Origin: CAMEON01 sp045531965
GTDB taxonomy: Bacteria > Bacillota > Clostridia > Oscillospirales > CAG-272
Reading direction: 5' to 3'
Assembly (NCBI GenBank): GCA_045531965.1
Contig: JAZSFA010000004.1
Location: forward strand, 1-64,000
Length of the DNA: 64,000 nt
In this document: in pieces, positions 55,077 to 63,688 of the stretch
How the letters are laid out: each line of letters begins with the position of its first letter
Position numbering within the stretch: position 1 is the first letter of the stretch
The notes under the pieces: model-generated
What the model saw: the letters and a program-made list of their open reading frames with translations, nothing else
Told to the model about the DNA's origin: nothing
Database searches by the model: none
Translations under genes and position numbers: made by a program

Positions 55077-55180
55077 GAGAAGGAAGCGCAACGCGTGTCC
55101 TTCTCTTTTGGTTTTGTACGTCCTCCTCGCGAAGGAAATCGCTTTTCTCCTGAAGGCGAAATGACGAAGAAAGCACCGTC
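55077..55180 (+). repeat. Partial palindromic repeat unit
   Basis: GAGAAGGA/TCCTTCTC hairpin (55077-55105) followed by CTTTTGGTTTTG and CTGAAGGCGAAATGACG, a shorter and diverged version of the units at 51.3-52.8 kb. Confidence 0.55.
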
Positions 55181-55202
55181 TTGAAATATTCCCACGAGGA
55201 TA

Positions 55203-55231
55203 TTGAAAAGCGCTTCCAAGTGTGCTATAAT
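55203..55231 (+). promoter_or_regulatory. Sigma-A promoter
   Basis: TTGAAA (55203-55208), 17-base spacer, TATAAT (55226-55231), ahead of the gene at 55258. Confidence 0.8.
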
Positions 55232-55257
55232 AGGAAAAAACAAAAAGGAGCTCAAAC

Positions 55258-55773
55258 ATGAAGAATCTGATTCCCTCCAAGGACAATTCCATCGAGCCCC
55301 GCGGTGCGATTGGAAAACAAAAGTGCGGCATCATCTTTTGGCAAAAAACAGGTTTTTTGAGACATTGTAATGATCTTGGATTTCAGGCCATGATCACATT
55401 GATAAATAAGAGCTTTTCTCCGACGAATATTCAAAATCACGGTGAGTATTGCTTTATTCAGTTTGATAATAACGAAGAAAAAATACTTTACCTTTCGCTA
55501 AAAAAAGAAAAGGATTCCAAGCATTGTTTTATATATGGCGAATCTCACACCGTGTATGCTGATGCTGATTTTCATGTGTTTGTGTTGGATATAGTCAGCT
55601 ATATCGGCAAACAGCTTGGATGCAAATTTTATGTGGATGATGCTACGGACTATGTGGAACACCGTTCTGTCGAAAAGCTTAACGGATACATCTCAAACTT
55701 TGAAATTTCCTACTTTGAATCTCCGGATTTGTTGAGGGAAGCACTATTGAAAACCAAAAACATGAATGTCTGA
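55258..55773 (+). CDS. Unknown cytoplasmic protein
   Basis: A 171-residue soluble protein with mixed alpha/beta pattern and no membrane segment or known motif. AAGGAG lies upstream of the ATG, and its own promoter is at 55203. The next gene starts 22 bases after its stop. Not recognised. Confidence 0.7.
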   Translation: MKNLIPSKDNSIEPRGAIGKQKCGIIFWQKTGFLRHCNDLGFQAMITLINKSFSPTNIQNHGEYCFIQFDNNEEKILYLSLKKEKDSKHCFIYGESHTVYADADFHVFVLDIVSYIGKQLGCKFYVDDATDYVEHRSVEKLNGYISNFEISYFESPDLLREALLKTKNMNV

Positions 55774-55795
55774 ATCATACGGAAGGACAAATATT

Positions 55796-56716
55796 ATGAA
55801 GCTGCAATTTGACGTGACGGGCAAGCACCAGCCCGACCCCTTTATCTTTGAGGACGGGGGCAAGCTCTATCTATACGTGACCGCCAAGGCGGGCGTGGAG
55901 GCATACTCCGCCGACGATCTATTCGGGGTCTGGCACTACGAGGGGATCGTGGCCGCCTTTGAGGGGCGGTATGATTATTGGGCGCCCTCGGTCTTTAAAT
56001 ACGGTGACCGCTACTATATCTACGTTTCCTGCTCCACCGACGGGGAATTTCAGTATATGCACGGGGCGGTCGCGGACTCCCCCTTGGGTCCCTTTGAACA
56101 CGAGGTATGTTTTTACAAGCGCTTTTCCATTGATTCCCATGTGGTAGAGACGGATGACGGTCTCTTTTTATGGTACGCCGAGGATAATGTGGCTTGTGAC
56201 CGTGTGGGCACACGCATCTATGTAGATAAGCTCATTGATCCCTTGACCCCCGCGAACAACCCCAAGGAGGTCATCGTCCCTACCATGGACGAGGAGATCT
56301 TCAAGCGCAACCGCTTCGGTGACGGCCGTGATTGGCATACCGTCGAGGGGGCTTTCTGGTTTAAAGAAGGGGACTGGCAGTATGTGATGTACAGCGCGGG
56401 TTGTTATGATAACGACTCCTACCACATCGGTTACGCCGCCGCCCGTTTGGGTGAGCAAGATCTGACCCGTGTGGATTTTGTCAAGCACACGGCGAACGGT
56501 GCCTTTGACCCCGTCATGATCAAGAATGATTTTGAAGAGGGCACGGGGCATCACAGCGTGATCAAGTATCAAGGTCAGTATTACGCCGTCTACCACGGAC
56601 GAGACCCCATCCATGACGCACGTGGGGAATTTGAGGAAGCGAGAACCTCGAGGGTGTGTAAGCTTCACGTCCGCGACGGTCTGATCACCGCGGAGCGGTA
56701 CGAAGATCACGTCTGA
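55796..56716 (+). CDS. Glycoside hydrolase family 43-like protein
   Basis: A 306-residue five-bladed beta-propeller enzyme. HQPDPFIFEDGGKLYLY (~10-26) contains the catalytic-base Asp; YWAPSVFKYGDRYYIY (~60), SIDSHVVE (~110, second Asp) and TVEGAFWFKEG (~182, catalytic Glu) follow. No signal peptide, so it acts on oligosaccharides inside the cell, probably xylo- or arabino-oligosaccharides. ATG 55796 has GGAAGG upstream. Upstream of a sugar-type MFS transporter and a Gfo/Idh enzyme, so likely a small carbohydrate locus. Confidence 0.85.
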   Translation: MKLQFDVTGKHQPDPFIFEDGGKLYLYVTAKAGVEAYSADDLFGVWHYEGIVAAFEGRYDYWAPSVFKYGDRYYIYVSCSTDGEFQYMHGAVADSPLGPFEHEVCFYKRFSIDSHVVETDDGLFLWYAEDNVACDRVGTRIYVDKLIDPLTPANNPKEVIVPTMDEEIFKRNRFGDGRDWHTVEGAFWFKEGDWQYVMYSAGCYDNDSYHIGYAAARLGEQDLTRVDFVKHTANGAFDPVMIKNDFEEGTGHHSVIKYQGQYYAVYHGRDPIHDARGEFEEARTSRVCKLHVRDGLITAERYEDHV

Positions 56717-56729
56717 CTTCATCAAGTCC

Positions 56730-56758
56730 TTGTCATTTCTGCCGTTCTATGGTATCAT
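56730..56758 (+). promoter_or_regulatory. Sigma-A promoter
   Basis: TTGTCA (56730-56735), 17-base spacer, TATCAT (56753-56758), ahead of the MFS gene. Confidence 0.7.
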
Positions 56759-56791
56759 CTGCCTATATCCTGCTTTAAAAGGAGACCTTTC

Positions 56792-58036
56792 ATGTCCCAA
56801 CCGAATTATAAAAGAACAAAGCTCGCTTGCTATACCGCCTATTTCACCATGTCCTCCATCTTCTGCCTGCCCCCGATCCTGTTCATGACCCTGCGGGAGA
56901 CCTTCGGCATTTCATACACACTTCTCGGGACGTTGGTGTTGGTCAATTTCTGTACCCAACTGGGCATTGACCTGATCTTTACCGCCTTTTCAAAGAAATT
57001 CAACGCAAAAAAGATCGTCCGTGTCATGCCCCTCATCACCTCGGCGGGGTTGTTCATCTACGCCCTGATCCCCACCATTTTCCCAAATATCGCCTACGCG
57101 GGACTGCTTCTCGGCACCTTTGTTTTCTCGATATCCGCAGGACTTTCCGAGGTGATGCTCAGCCCCGCCATCGCGGCGATCCCCTCAGATAACCCCCAAA
57201 GGGACATGAGTATGCTCCACTCCCTCTATGCCTTCGGCGTGTTTTTCGTGGCGGTGGTCAGCACCGTGTTCCTCAAGCTCTTTGGCAACGAGAACTGGAT
57301 GATCCTCGTCATGTTCTTCGCCCTCCTGCCCATCATCGCGGCGGTGATGTTCATGATCTCTCCCATGCCCGACATGAGCGGGGCGGAGAGCAGCGAAGGT
57401 GTGAAGGGGGCGAAAAGGCATGCTTTCGGCGTCGCCCTATGCGTGGCTTGCATCTTCTTTGGCAGCTGTGCCGAAAACGCCATGTCCAACTGGGTGTCGG
57501 GCTACATGGAAACCGCCCTGCATATCGACAAGGCACTGGGCGATATCCTTGGCCTTGCGGGCTTTGCCATCCTTCTGGGTCTTGCCCGTATCGGCTATGC
57601 CAAGTTTGGTAAAAACATCTCCCGTGTCCTGCTCATCGGCATGATCGGTGCGACGGTCTGCTATTTGGTGATTACCTTCTCCGGCGGCGTGGTGCCTGCC
57701 ATGATCGCCTGCGCCCTGACGGGTCTGTTCACCGCCATGCTGTGGCCGGGAACTCTCATCATGATGGAAGAAAAGATGCCCGCTCTCGGTGTCACGGCTT
57801 ATGCGCTTATGGCGGCGGGCGGCGACTTCGGCGCGGCACTCGCCCCACAGCTTTTGGGCATCGTCACCGATACCGTCTCGGCGTCAAGCTTCGCGGCGGA
57901 GTTGGGCGCGACTCTGAACCTCACCGCCGAGCAGGTTGGTCTCAAGGCGGGAATGCTGGTGACGGCGATTTTTCCCATCCTCGGTACGGTGGTGGTGATC
58001 GTGGCTATGCGGTATTTCAAAAAGCGGGCGAAGTGA
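56792..58036 (+). CDS. MFS transporter
   Basis: A 414-residue protein with twelve predicted membrane helices in two halves of six, split by a hydrophilic loop at ~195-210. The layout with ENAMSNWVSGYMETAL in helix 7 resembles fucose/sugar-type MFS carriers (FHS/GLUT-like bacterial group). AAAAGGAG precedes the ATG. A UUCG-loop terminator follows. Substrate unknown, possibly the sugar released by the GH43 enzyme. Confidence 0.85.
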   Translation: MSQPNYKRTKLACYTAYFTMSSIFCLPPILFMTLRETFGISYTLLGTLVLVNFCTQLGIDLIFTAFSKKFNAKKIVRVMPLITSAGLFIYALIPTIFPNIAYAGLLLGTFVFSISAGLSEVMLSPAIAAIPSDNPQRDMSMLHSLYAFGVFFVAVVSTVFLKLFGNENWMILVMFFALLPIIAAVMFMISPMPDMSGAESSEGVKGAKRHAFGVALCVACIFFGSCAENAMSNWVSGYMETALHIDKALGDILGLAGFAILLGLARIGYAKFGKNISRVLLIGMIGATVCYLVITFSGGVVPAMIACALTGLFTAMLWPGTLIMMEEKMPALGVTAYALMAAGGDFGAALAPQLLGIVTDTVSASSFAAELGATLNLTAEQVGLKAGMLVTAIFPILGTVVVIVAMRYFKKRAK

Positions 58037-58044
58037 GATGCGAA

Positions 58045-58069
58045 AAAGACACCTTCGGGTGCCTTTTTT
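58045..58069 (+). terminator. Terminator after the MFS gene
   Basis: AAAGACACC pairs with GGTGCCTTT around TTCG, with one mismatch, followed by TTTTT. Confidence 0.8.
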
Positions 58070-58095
58070 GTTTCAAATTATGTTATGCCATCCTC

Positions 58096-58124
58096 TTTAC
58101 ATCCGTCGGGATTTGTGCTATAAT
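58096..58124 (+). promoter_or_regulatory. Sigma-A promoter of the Gfo/Idh gene
   Basis: TTTACA (58096-58101), 17-base spacer, TATAAT (58119-58124). Confidence 0.8.
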
Positions 58125-58175
58125 AACATGGGTTTGAAAAATCTTATAATGAATATACAGAAAGGAAATTCCATT

Positions 58176-59132
58176 ATGAAACTCAAAGTAGCCGAGATCG
58201 GCATGGGCGGCATCAGCGGCGCCCACGTACCCGCATGGAAGCGGATGGAAGACGTAGAGCTGGTCGCCATTTGCGACGTTCGCCCCGAGATGATGGACCG
58301 CTATGACGGTCACATTACTGCCCGCAAGTATACGGATTTTGATGAAATGCTGGAGCGCGAGGAGATCGACATCCTGGACATCACTCTGCCCACCTATATG
58401 CACGCCGATTATGCGGTCAAGGCACTTGATCGAGGTATCCACGTGGTCAGCGAGAAGCCCATCTCCCTGCGCCGCGAGGACGTAGCCCGCGTGTACGCTG
58501 CCGCCGAGCGAAACGGCAAGTGCTTTATGGTCGCTCACGTTTTGCGCTTCTGGCCCGAGTATCTCTACCTCAAGGACTGCATGGACAGCGGTCGCTTCGG
58601 CAAGCTGGTCAGCGGCACCATGACCCGCATCGGCGCCATCCCCCAGAGTAGCTGGGACGGCTGGATGCAGGATCCCGAGCGCAGCGGCATGGTGCCTTTC
58701 GACCTCCACATCCACGATCTGGACTTCCTTGTCTATACGCTGGGTAAGCCTGCCGTGGAACATATCTTCCACGGCATGGACTATATGCACACCATTTATC
58801 GCTATGGCGACATCCGTATCGCCTGCGAGTCCGCCTGGTTCCACGCACCCGTCCCCTTCCAGGCGACCTTCCGTATGCAATTTGAGAAGGCTGTGCTGGA
58901 ATTTACCGGCGGCGCTCTTAACATTTTCAAGGAGGACTGGACCACCAGCACGCTGGACATGGCAAGCAGCGTGGAGGAAGGGAACTACATTCCTCAGTCC
59001 GACGGCTACTTCAACGAGCTTCGCTACTTCGTGGATTGCGTCAAGGAAGGGAAGAAGCCCGAGATCGTCAAGCCCCACGAGCTGGAGACGGTGCTGGATG
59101 TCATCGCCATCATCAACGCCGCCAAGGATTGA
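58176..59132 (+). CDS. Gfo/Idh/MocA family oxidoreductase
   Basis: A 318-residue NAD(P)-dependent sugar or inositol dehydrogenase. The Rossmann motif is GMGGISGAHVPAW (~8-20), the conserved EKPIS with the catalytic-site Lys is at ~95, and the C-terminal beta-sheet domain carries HIHDLDFLVYTLG (~178-190). I start at ATG 58176 (AGAAAGGA upstream, promoter at 58096). Probably part of the local carbohydrate locus. Confidence 0.88.
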   Translation: MKLKVAEIGMGGISGAHVPAWKRMEDVELVAICDVRPEMMDRYDGHITARKYTDFDEMLEREEIDILDITLPTYMHADYAVKALDRGIHVVSEKPISLRREDVARVYAAAERNGKCFMVAHVLRFWPEYLYLKDCMDSGRFGKLVSGTMTRIGAIPQSSWDGWMQDPERSGMVPFDLHIHDLDFLVYTLGKPAVEHIFHGMDYMHTIYRYGDIRIACESAWFHAPVPFQATFRMQFEKAVLEFTGGALNIFKEDWTTSTLDMASSVEEGNYIPQSDGYFNELRYFVDCVKEGKKPEIVKPHELETVLDVIAIINAAKD

Positions 59133-59153
59133 TCTACGCCCAAAGGAGTACTT

Positions 59154-60155
59154 ATGAAAATCATTGAAACCCGACTCACGGAGCAAGAATTTCTTGAAAG
59201 AATGGAGAAGTTTTGTCAGCAGAAGGAGCGCTTTGACAAGGGATACTCCGATCGTGAGACCTTTGTTTATGCCCGAAAAGAACAGAAATTCTGGCTTGGC
59301 AGACACTTTGCCCATGCCGGCAGAAGCGATGGCTTTGCCAACGATCGCGTCAACGGCAAATATACCGTCAGCGACCAAGGGCTTGTCACCGTGTCCTATC
59401 GCTTCGGCAAGCACCCCCTTTTGATGATCCCTCATCTGATCTCCTTTGTGGCGGGCGCGGCAATCGCTGTCCCGGTGATCGACAAAGCGATAGGGCACGA
59501 AGGATTTTATTGGCGCGCCGGACTTTTTGCCCTGTGCTTCCTCATCTTCGGCGTGATCGGACTCTTTAGCAGCCGAAAGGAAAAGGCATCCCAGGAGGAG
59601 CATTTGCAATACATTTGCGGTGTCCTTGCAGAGAAAACGGCAGAGGGCGTGCCTGCGGAAGCGGAGACGGTGGACGTCAGCCTGATCAACGACGGCGACG
59701 TGTACCCGATTGTGGTGGAAAGCCAAGGGACGTCCTACCTGACCCTCTATTACTACACGGCTGACGGCGATGGGGTGCTGAACGATGGGCAGGATATGAT
59801 CTATTTTAAGGACGAAGCCCAGATGCAACGCTTTTGCCTTTCCCACAAGCTGAATCAGGCATCGGAGGAGGCGGTTTACCGTTTTGATGCCCCCGTTGAT
59901 AACGCCCGTGACCATCGCCGCATCTTAGGGCGCTGGAACCTTTTGAATACCATGTCTCAAACCTTGCAAATTCCCTATGAAGGGAGCAGCGAAGCGCACG
60001 ACGAGCTGTATGAGCATCTGTTTTCTCGCGGCTTGCCCTCCGACGAGCCCATCCCCTTCACAGACTTCGACGAGGCGCAAGTGGCTGAGTTGAACGCTGT
60101 TTTCGAGGATAAGGATGCCTTGCTCACCCGTTTCCGCCTCTATCGCGAGGGATAA
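59154..60155 (+). CDS. Unknown membrane protein
   Basis: A 333-residue protein with two membrane helices at ~88-107 and ~122-140 (HPLLMIPHLISFVAGAAIAV, AGLFALCFLIFGVIGLF) and cytoplasmic or external flanks without known motif. AAAGGAG precedes the start. It follows the Gfo/Idh gene by 21 bases. Function unknown. Confidence 0.75.
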   Translation: MKIIETRLTEQEFLERMEKFCQQKERFDKGYSDRETFVYARKEQKFWLGRHFAHAGRSDGFANDRVNGKYTVSDQGLVTVSYRFGKHPLLMIPHLISFVAGAAIAVPVIDKAIGHEGFYWRAGLFALCFLIFGVIGLFSSRKEKASQEEHLQYICGVLAEKTAEGVPAEAETVDVSLINDGDVYPIVVESQGTSYLTLYYYTADGDGVLNDGQDMIYFKDEAQMQRFCLSHKLNQASEEAVYRFDAPVDNARDHRRILGRWNLLNTMSQTLQIPYEGSSEAHDELYEHLFSRGLPSDEPIPFTDFDEAQVAELNAVFEDKDALLTRFRLYREG

Positions 60156-60278
60156 GCGGTTGGGGTTTATAGAGCCAGCCCCCGCCCTACAACGCGATAA
60201 TGATACCCCGATAAACCTAAGGGAATCTCTAACTCTCTCGCACCCATCATCATCACCCAAGGAGTACCCCCATTTTCT

Positions 60279-61658
60279 ATGAAAAGAACTACCGACATGA
60301 CCGTAGGCAGTCCCACAAGGCATCTGCTCCTCTTCGCCCTCCCCCTCATCGTGACCAACCTGGGTCAACAGCTCTATATGATCGTGGATGCCGCCATTGT
60401 GGGACGCGGCGTAGGTGTGCAAGGTTTGGCTGCCGTGGGCGCCACCGATTGGATCTATTGGCTCATCCTCTGGACAGTCACAGGTATGACCCAAGGTGTG
60501 TCCACCTTTGTGTCCCGTTACTTCGGGGACAAGGATTACCCACGCATGAATAAGTCCATCGCCATGTGTACCATCCTGTGCGGCACGGTGGGCGGTGTGC
60601 TGACGGTGGCGGGACTGATCGCCGCCAAACCCCTCCTGCTCCTTTTGAAAACCCCCGAGGAGATTCTGGACGGTGCTGTGACCTATCTTTTGACCATGAT
60701 CGCGGGGACGCTGGTGGTGGCGGCGTATAATATGGCATCCTCGGTGTTGCGTGCCTTGGGGGATGGGAGAACGCCCCTCCTGGCCATGGGCATCGCCGCC
60801 CTTCTCAACGTGGGACTGGACCTTTTGTTCGTTCTCGTATTCCGAATGGGGATCTTGGGCGCGGCGTTGGCGTCTGTGCTTTCCCAGTTGGTTTCTTTTA
60901 TCTTCTGCTTTATTCAGATCCAGCGCATTGACTGCATCAAGCTGGATAGATCGGTGTGGCGTATCGATTGGAAACTGATGCGCGCCATCATCGCCTTCGG
61001 ACTGCCCCTGGCGCTGGAGTTTATCGTCATCGCCCTGGGCGGGATCATCCTCCAGTCCGCCATCAATCTGCAAGGTAGCGCCTTTATCGCGGGCTATACC
61101 GCCACCAATAAGGTTTACGGACTGCTGGAGAGCAGCGCCCTTTCGCTGGGCGTTGCCACCGCCACCTTCCTCGCGCAAAGCTACGGGGCAGGGAACTACC
61201 GCAGAGTCAAGCAAGGGGTGCTGACGTCAACCGTCCTTGTCCTGCTTATGTCCGTGGTGGTGTCGGTGACCATGTACCTCATCCGAAATCCCTTTATGAA
61301 GCTGTTTATGGATAGCTCCGAAGCCGAAGCGACAGAGGCACACGGTATCGCGGTCTACTATCTGACCATCCTTTGCATCTGTCTTTCCGTCCTCTATCTG
61401 CTCCATATTTTTCGCAACGTGCTTCAAGCTATCGGCGTCTCGGTGTGGTCCATGCTCTCGGGCTTTGCCGAATTTGCCGCCCGCGTGGTCATGTCCAAGT
61501 GGGTCATCTCCTTTATGGGACAGGACGCGCTGTTTGTGGCGGAGCCTGTTTCCTGGTTGGCGGCGCTTTTGTTGGTGCTTATCCCGTATTTCTTCTATCG
61601 GAAACGACTGAAACAGCCACCAACCGCCGAGCCTGCTTTTCAGGGAGGAAACCCATGA
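60279..61658 (+). CDS. MATE family efflux transporter
   Basis: A 459-residue protein with twelve membrane helices, beginning MTVGSPTRHLLLFALPLIVT as is typical for clostridial MATE proteins, and the second-half repeat NLQGSAFIAGYTATNKVYGL. These are Na+/H+-drug antiporters. Its stop overlaps the start of the P-loop kinase gene (ATGA). Confidence 0.9.
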   Translation: MKRTTDMTVGSPTRHLLLFALPLIVTNLGQQLYMIVDAAIVGRGVGVQGLAAVGATDWIYWLILWTVTGMTQGVSTFVSRYFGDKDYPRMNKSIAMCTILCGTVGGVLTVAGLIAAKPLLLLLKTPEEILDGAVTYLLTMIAGTLVVAAYNMASSVLRALGDGRTPLLAMGIAALLNVGLDLLFVLVFRMGILGAALASVLSQLVSFIFCFIQIQRIDCIKLDRSVWRIDWKLMRAIIAFGLPLALEFIVIALGGIILQSAINLQGSAFIAGYTATNKVYGLLESSALSLGVATATFLAQSYGAGNYRRVKQGVLTSTVLVLLMSVVVSVTMYLIRNPFMKLFMDSSEAEATEAHGIAVYYLTILCICLSVLYLLHIFRNVLQAIGVSVWSMLSGFAEFAARVVMSKWVISFMGQDALFVAEPVSWLAALLLVLIPYFFYRKRLKQPPTAEPAFQGGNP

Positions 61659-62140
61659 AACGAGTGCTGATCATCGGTTGTCCCGGTAGCGGCAAAAGCA
61701 CCTTTGCCCGCGCGCTGGCAGAGAAAACGGGTCTTCCTCTGTACCACTTGGATCTCTTGTATTGGCGCGCCGATCGCACTACGGTGGACAAGGCAGTCTT
61801 TCGCGCAAGGCTTGCGGAATTGTTGGCGAGGGATACGTGGATCATGGACGGTAACTACGGAGACACCATGGCACTGCGTCTCGGATACGCGGATACCGTC
61901 TTTTTCCTGGATCTGCCCACGGAGGTCTGCCTTGCAGGCATCCGTGCAAGACGGGGAAAGCCACGGACGGATCTGCCGTGGATCGAGGAAGAGGAAGACG
62001 AAGATTTTATGCGCTTTGTGGAGGCGTATGCTACCGACAGCCGTCCGCGGGTGATGTCTCTGCTGGCGGACTGCCCTCAAAAGCAGATCACCGTCTTTCA
62101 CAGTCGGGAAGAAATAGACACCTATATCTCCGCCTTTTGA
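61655..62140 (+). CDS. P-loop kinase, adenylate-kinase-like topology-modulation family
   Basis: A 161-residue P-loop protein with GCPGSGKST (~8-16), HLDLLYWRADRT (~32-43) and DGNYGDTM (~66). This set matches the FlaR/'topology modulation protein' family, small nucleoside/shikimate-kinase-like ATPases of unknown substrate. Starts at ATG 61655 within the MATE stop codon, with GGGAGGAAA upstream. Confidence 0.8.
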   Translation: MKRVLIIGCPGSGKSTFARALAEKTGLPLYHLDLLYWRADRTTVDKAVFRARLAELLARDTWIMDGNYGDTMALRLGYADTVFFLDLPTEVCLAGIRARRGKPRTDLPWIEEEEDEDFMRFVEAYATDSRPRVMSLLADCPQKQITVFHSREEIDTYISAF

Positions 62141-62159
62141 AAAAATAGGGTTCAACTCC

Positions 62160-62188
62160 TTGTCAAACACCCTTGCCTGTGGTATAAT
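62160..62188 (+). promoter_or_regulatory. Sigma-A promoter of pyk
   Basis: TTGTCA (62160-62165), 17-base spacer, TATAAT (62183-62188). Confidence 0.85.
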
Positions 62189-62228
62189 AACTAACAGAAA
62201 TCAACCGAATTTCGGAGGAACATCAAAT

Positions 62229-63641
62229 ATGCGTAAAACTAAAATCGTGTGCACCATCGGTCCTGCCAGCCAAAGTGAAGAGACCATCGCGGGACTTTGC
62301 CGTGCGGGCATGAACGTGGCGCGCCTGAATTTTTCTCATAACACCCATGAAGACCATAAGGCACGCATGGATACCATTAAAAAGGTCAGAGAGGCGCTGG
62401 GGCTTCCCATCGCCATCATGCTGGACACCAAGGGACCCGAATACCGTATCAAGACCTTTGAAAACGGCAAAATCCGACTCAATGACGGGGATGACTTTAC
62501 GTTTACCACCGAGGATATCGTGGGGAACGATCATCGGGTCGCGGTGAGCTATCGCGGTCTGCCCGCCGAGTTGGCTCCCGGGGATACCATCCTCCTCAAC
62601 AATGGACTCCTGTCCTTTTCGGTGGTGGCAGTGGAAGGCACAGAAATCCACTGTCGGGTGATCTGCGGCGGCGAACTGTCGGATCGCAAGAGCATGAGCT
62701 TCCCCGGCAAGGTGATGAAGCAGACCTATCTTTCCGAGCAGGATAAGGCAGATATCGCCTTTGGCGTGGCAAACGACGTGGACTATATCGCCTGCTCTTT
62801 CGTCTCGGGCAAGCAGGATCTTTTGGACGTGCATGCCTATCTCAAGGAGATCGGCGCCGAGGGCATCGAGCTGATCGCCAAGATCGAAAACCAATCGGGC
62901 TTTGACCATATTGAGGAGATCTGTGAATGCTGCGACGGCATCATGATCGCCCGCGGAGACATGGGTGTGGAAGTGCCCTTCGAGCAGCTGCCCGCCATGC
63001 AAAAACAGCTGATCACCAAATGCCGTCTGCTGGGCAAACGGGTCATCACCGCCACGGAAATGCTGGAATCCATGATTCATAATCCCCGTCCCACCCGAGC
63101 CGAGATCTCCGACGTTGCCAACGCCGTGTATGACGGCACCAGCGCCATCATGCTGTCGGGCGAGACCGCGGCGGGAAAATACCCCATTCTGGCGGTCAAG
63201 ACCATGGCAAAGATCGCGGAGACCACCGAAAACGGCATCGACTATAAAAAGCGCTTCTACAGCTCTGAGTTTGAGATCCGCAACTCGGTGGACGCCATCT
63301 CCCATGCCACCTGCGGTATGTCCATTGATCTGGACGCCAAAGCGGTGGTGGCTTGCTCCCTCTCGGGTATGACCGCCCGCATGGTCTCCCGCTTCCGTCC
63401 CCCCGTGCCCATCATCGGTCTGACCACCGACGAGCGTACCTGGCGGCGGCTGTCCCTGTCTTGGGGCGTGATTCCCGCCATGTGCGAGGTCTTCTCCTCC
63501 ACCGACGTACTGTTCTATACCGCGCAGAAGATGGCGAAATCCGTGTTGTCCCTTCAGAAGGGTGACAGAATCGTGATTACGGGCGGAAATACCAGTGGCC
63601 GCTCGGGCAACACCAACATGATCAAGGTAGAAGAGATCTGA
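62229..63641 (+). CDS. pyk: Pyruvate kinase
   Basis: A 470-residue enzyme that makes pyruvate and ATP from phosphoenolpyruvate and ADP. It shows KTKIVCTIGPAS at the start, MNVARLNFSHN, MLDTKGPEYR, LIAKIENQSG (active-site Lys), MIARGDMGVEVPFEQ (metal site) and ATEMLESMIHNPRPTRAE. The C-terminal domain is complete, and no extra PEP-utiliser domain follows. ATG 62229 has GGAGGA upstream. Confidence 0.96.
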   Translation: MRKTKIVCTIGPASQSEETIAGLCRAGMNVARLNFSHNTHEDHKARMDTIKKVREALGLPIAIMLDTKGPEYRIKTFENGKIRLNDGDDFTFTTEDIVGNDHRVAVSYRGLPAELAPGDTILLNNGLLSFSVVAVEGTEIHCRVICGGELSDRKSMSFPGKVMKQTYLSEQDKADIAFGVANDVDYIACSFVSGKQDLLDVHAYLKEIGAEGIELIAKIENQSGFDHIEEICECCDGIMIARGDMGVEVPFEQLPAMQKQLITKCRLLGKRVITATEMLESMIHNPRPTRAEISDVANAVYDGTSAIMLSGETAAGKYPILAVKTMAKIAETTENGIDYKKRFYSSEFEIRNSVDAISHATCGMSIDLDAKAVVACSLSGMTARMVSRFRPPVPIIGLTTDERTWRRLSLSWGVIPAMCEVFSSTDVLFYTAQKMAKSVLSLQKGDRIVITGGNTSGRSGNTNMIKVEEI

Positions 63642-63650
63642 TCCAAAGAA

Positions 63651-63686
63651 AAAGGCTGTTCCAAGGATTTCCTTGGAACAGCCTTT
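63651..63686. terminator. Bidirectional terminator between pyk and the converging gene
   Basis: AAAGGCTGTTCCAAGG pairs with CCTTGGAACAGCCTTT around ATTT, with A-runs on the left and T-runs on the right, so it works on both strands. Confidence 0.9.
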
Positions 63687-63688
63687 TG

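Noticed and set aside
58083..59915. 610-codon minus-strand open frame
   Set aside because: It lies antisense to the clear Gfo/Idh gene and the following membrane protein gene; high GC at third positions opens such frames. Same for 59925-61214 and 62223-63920.
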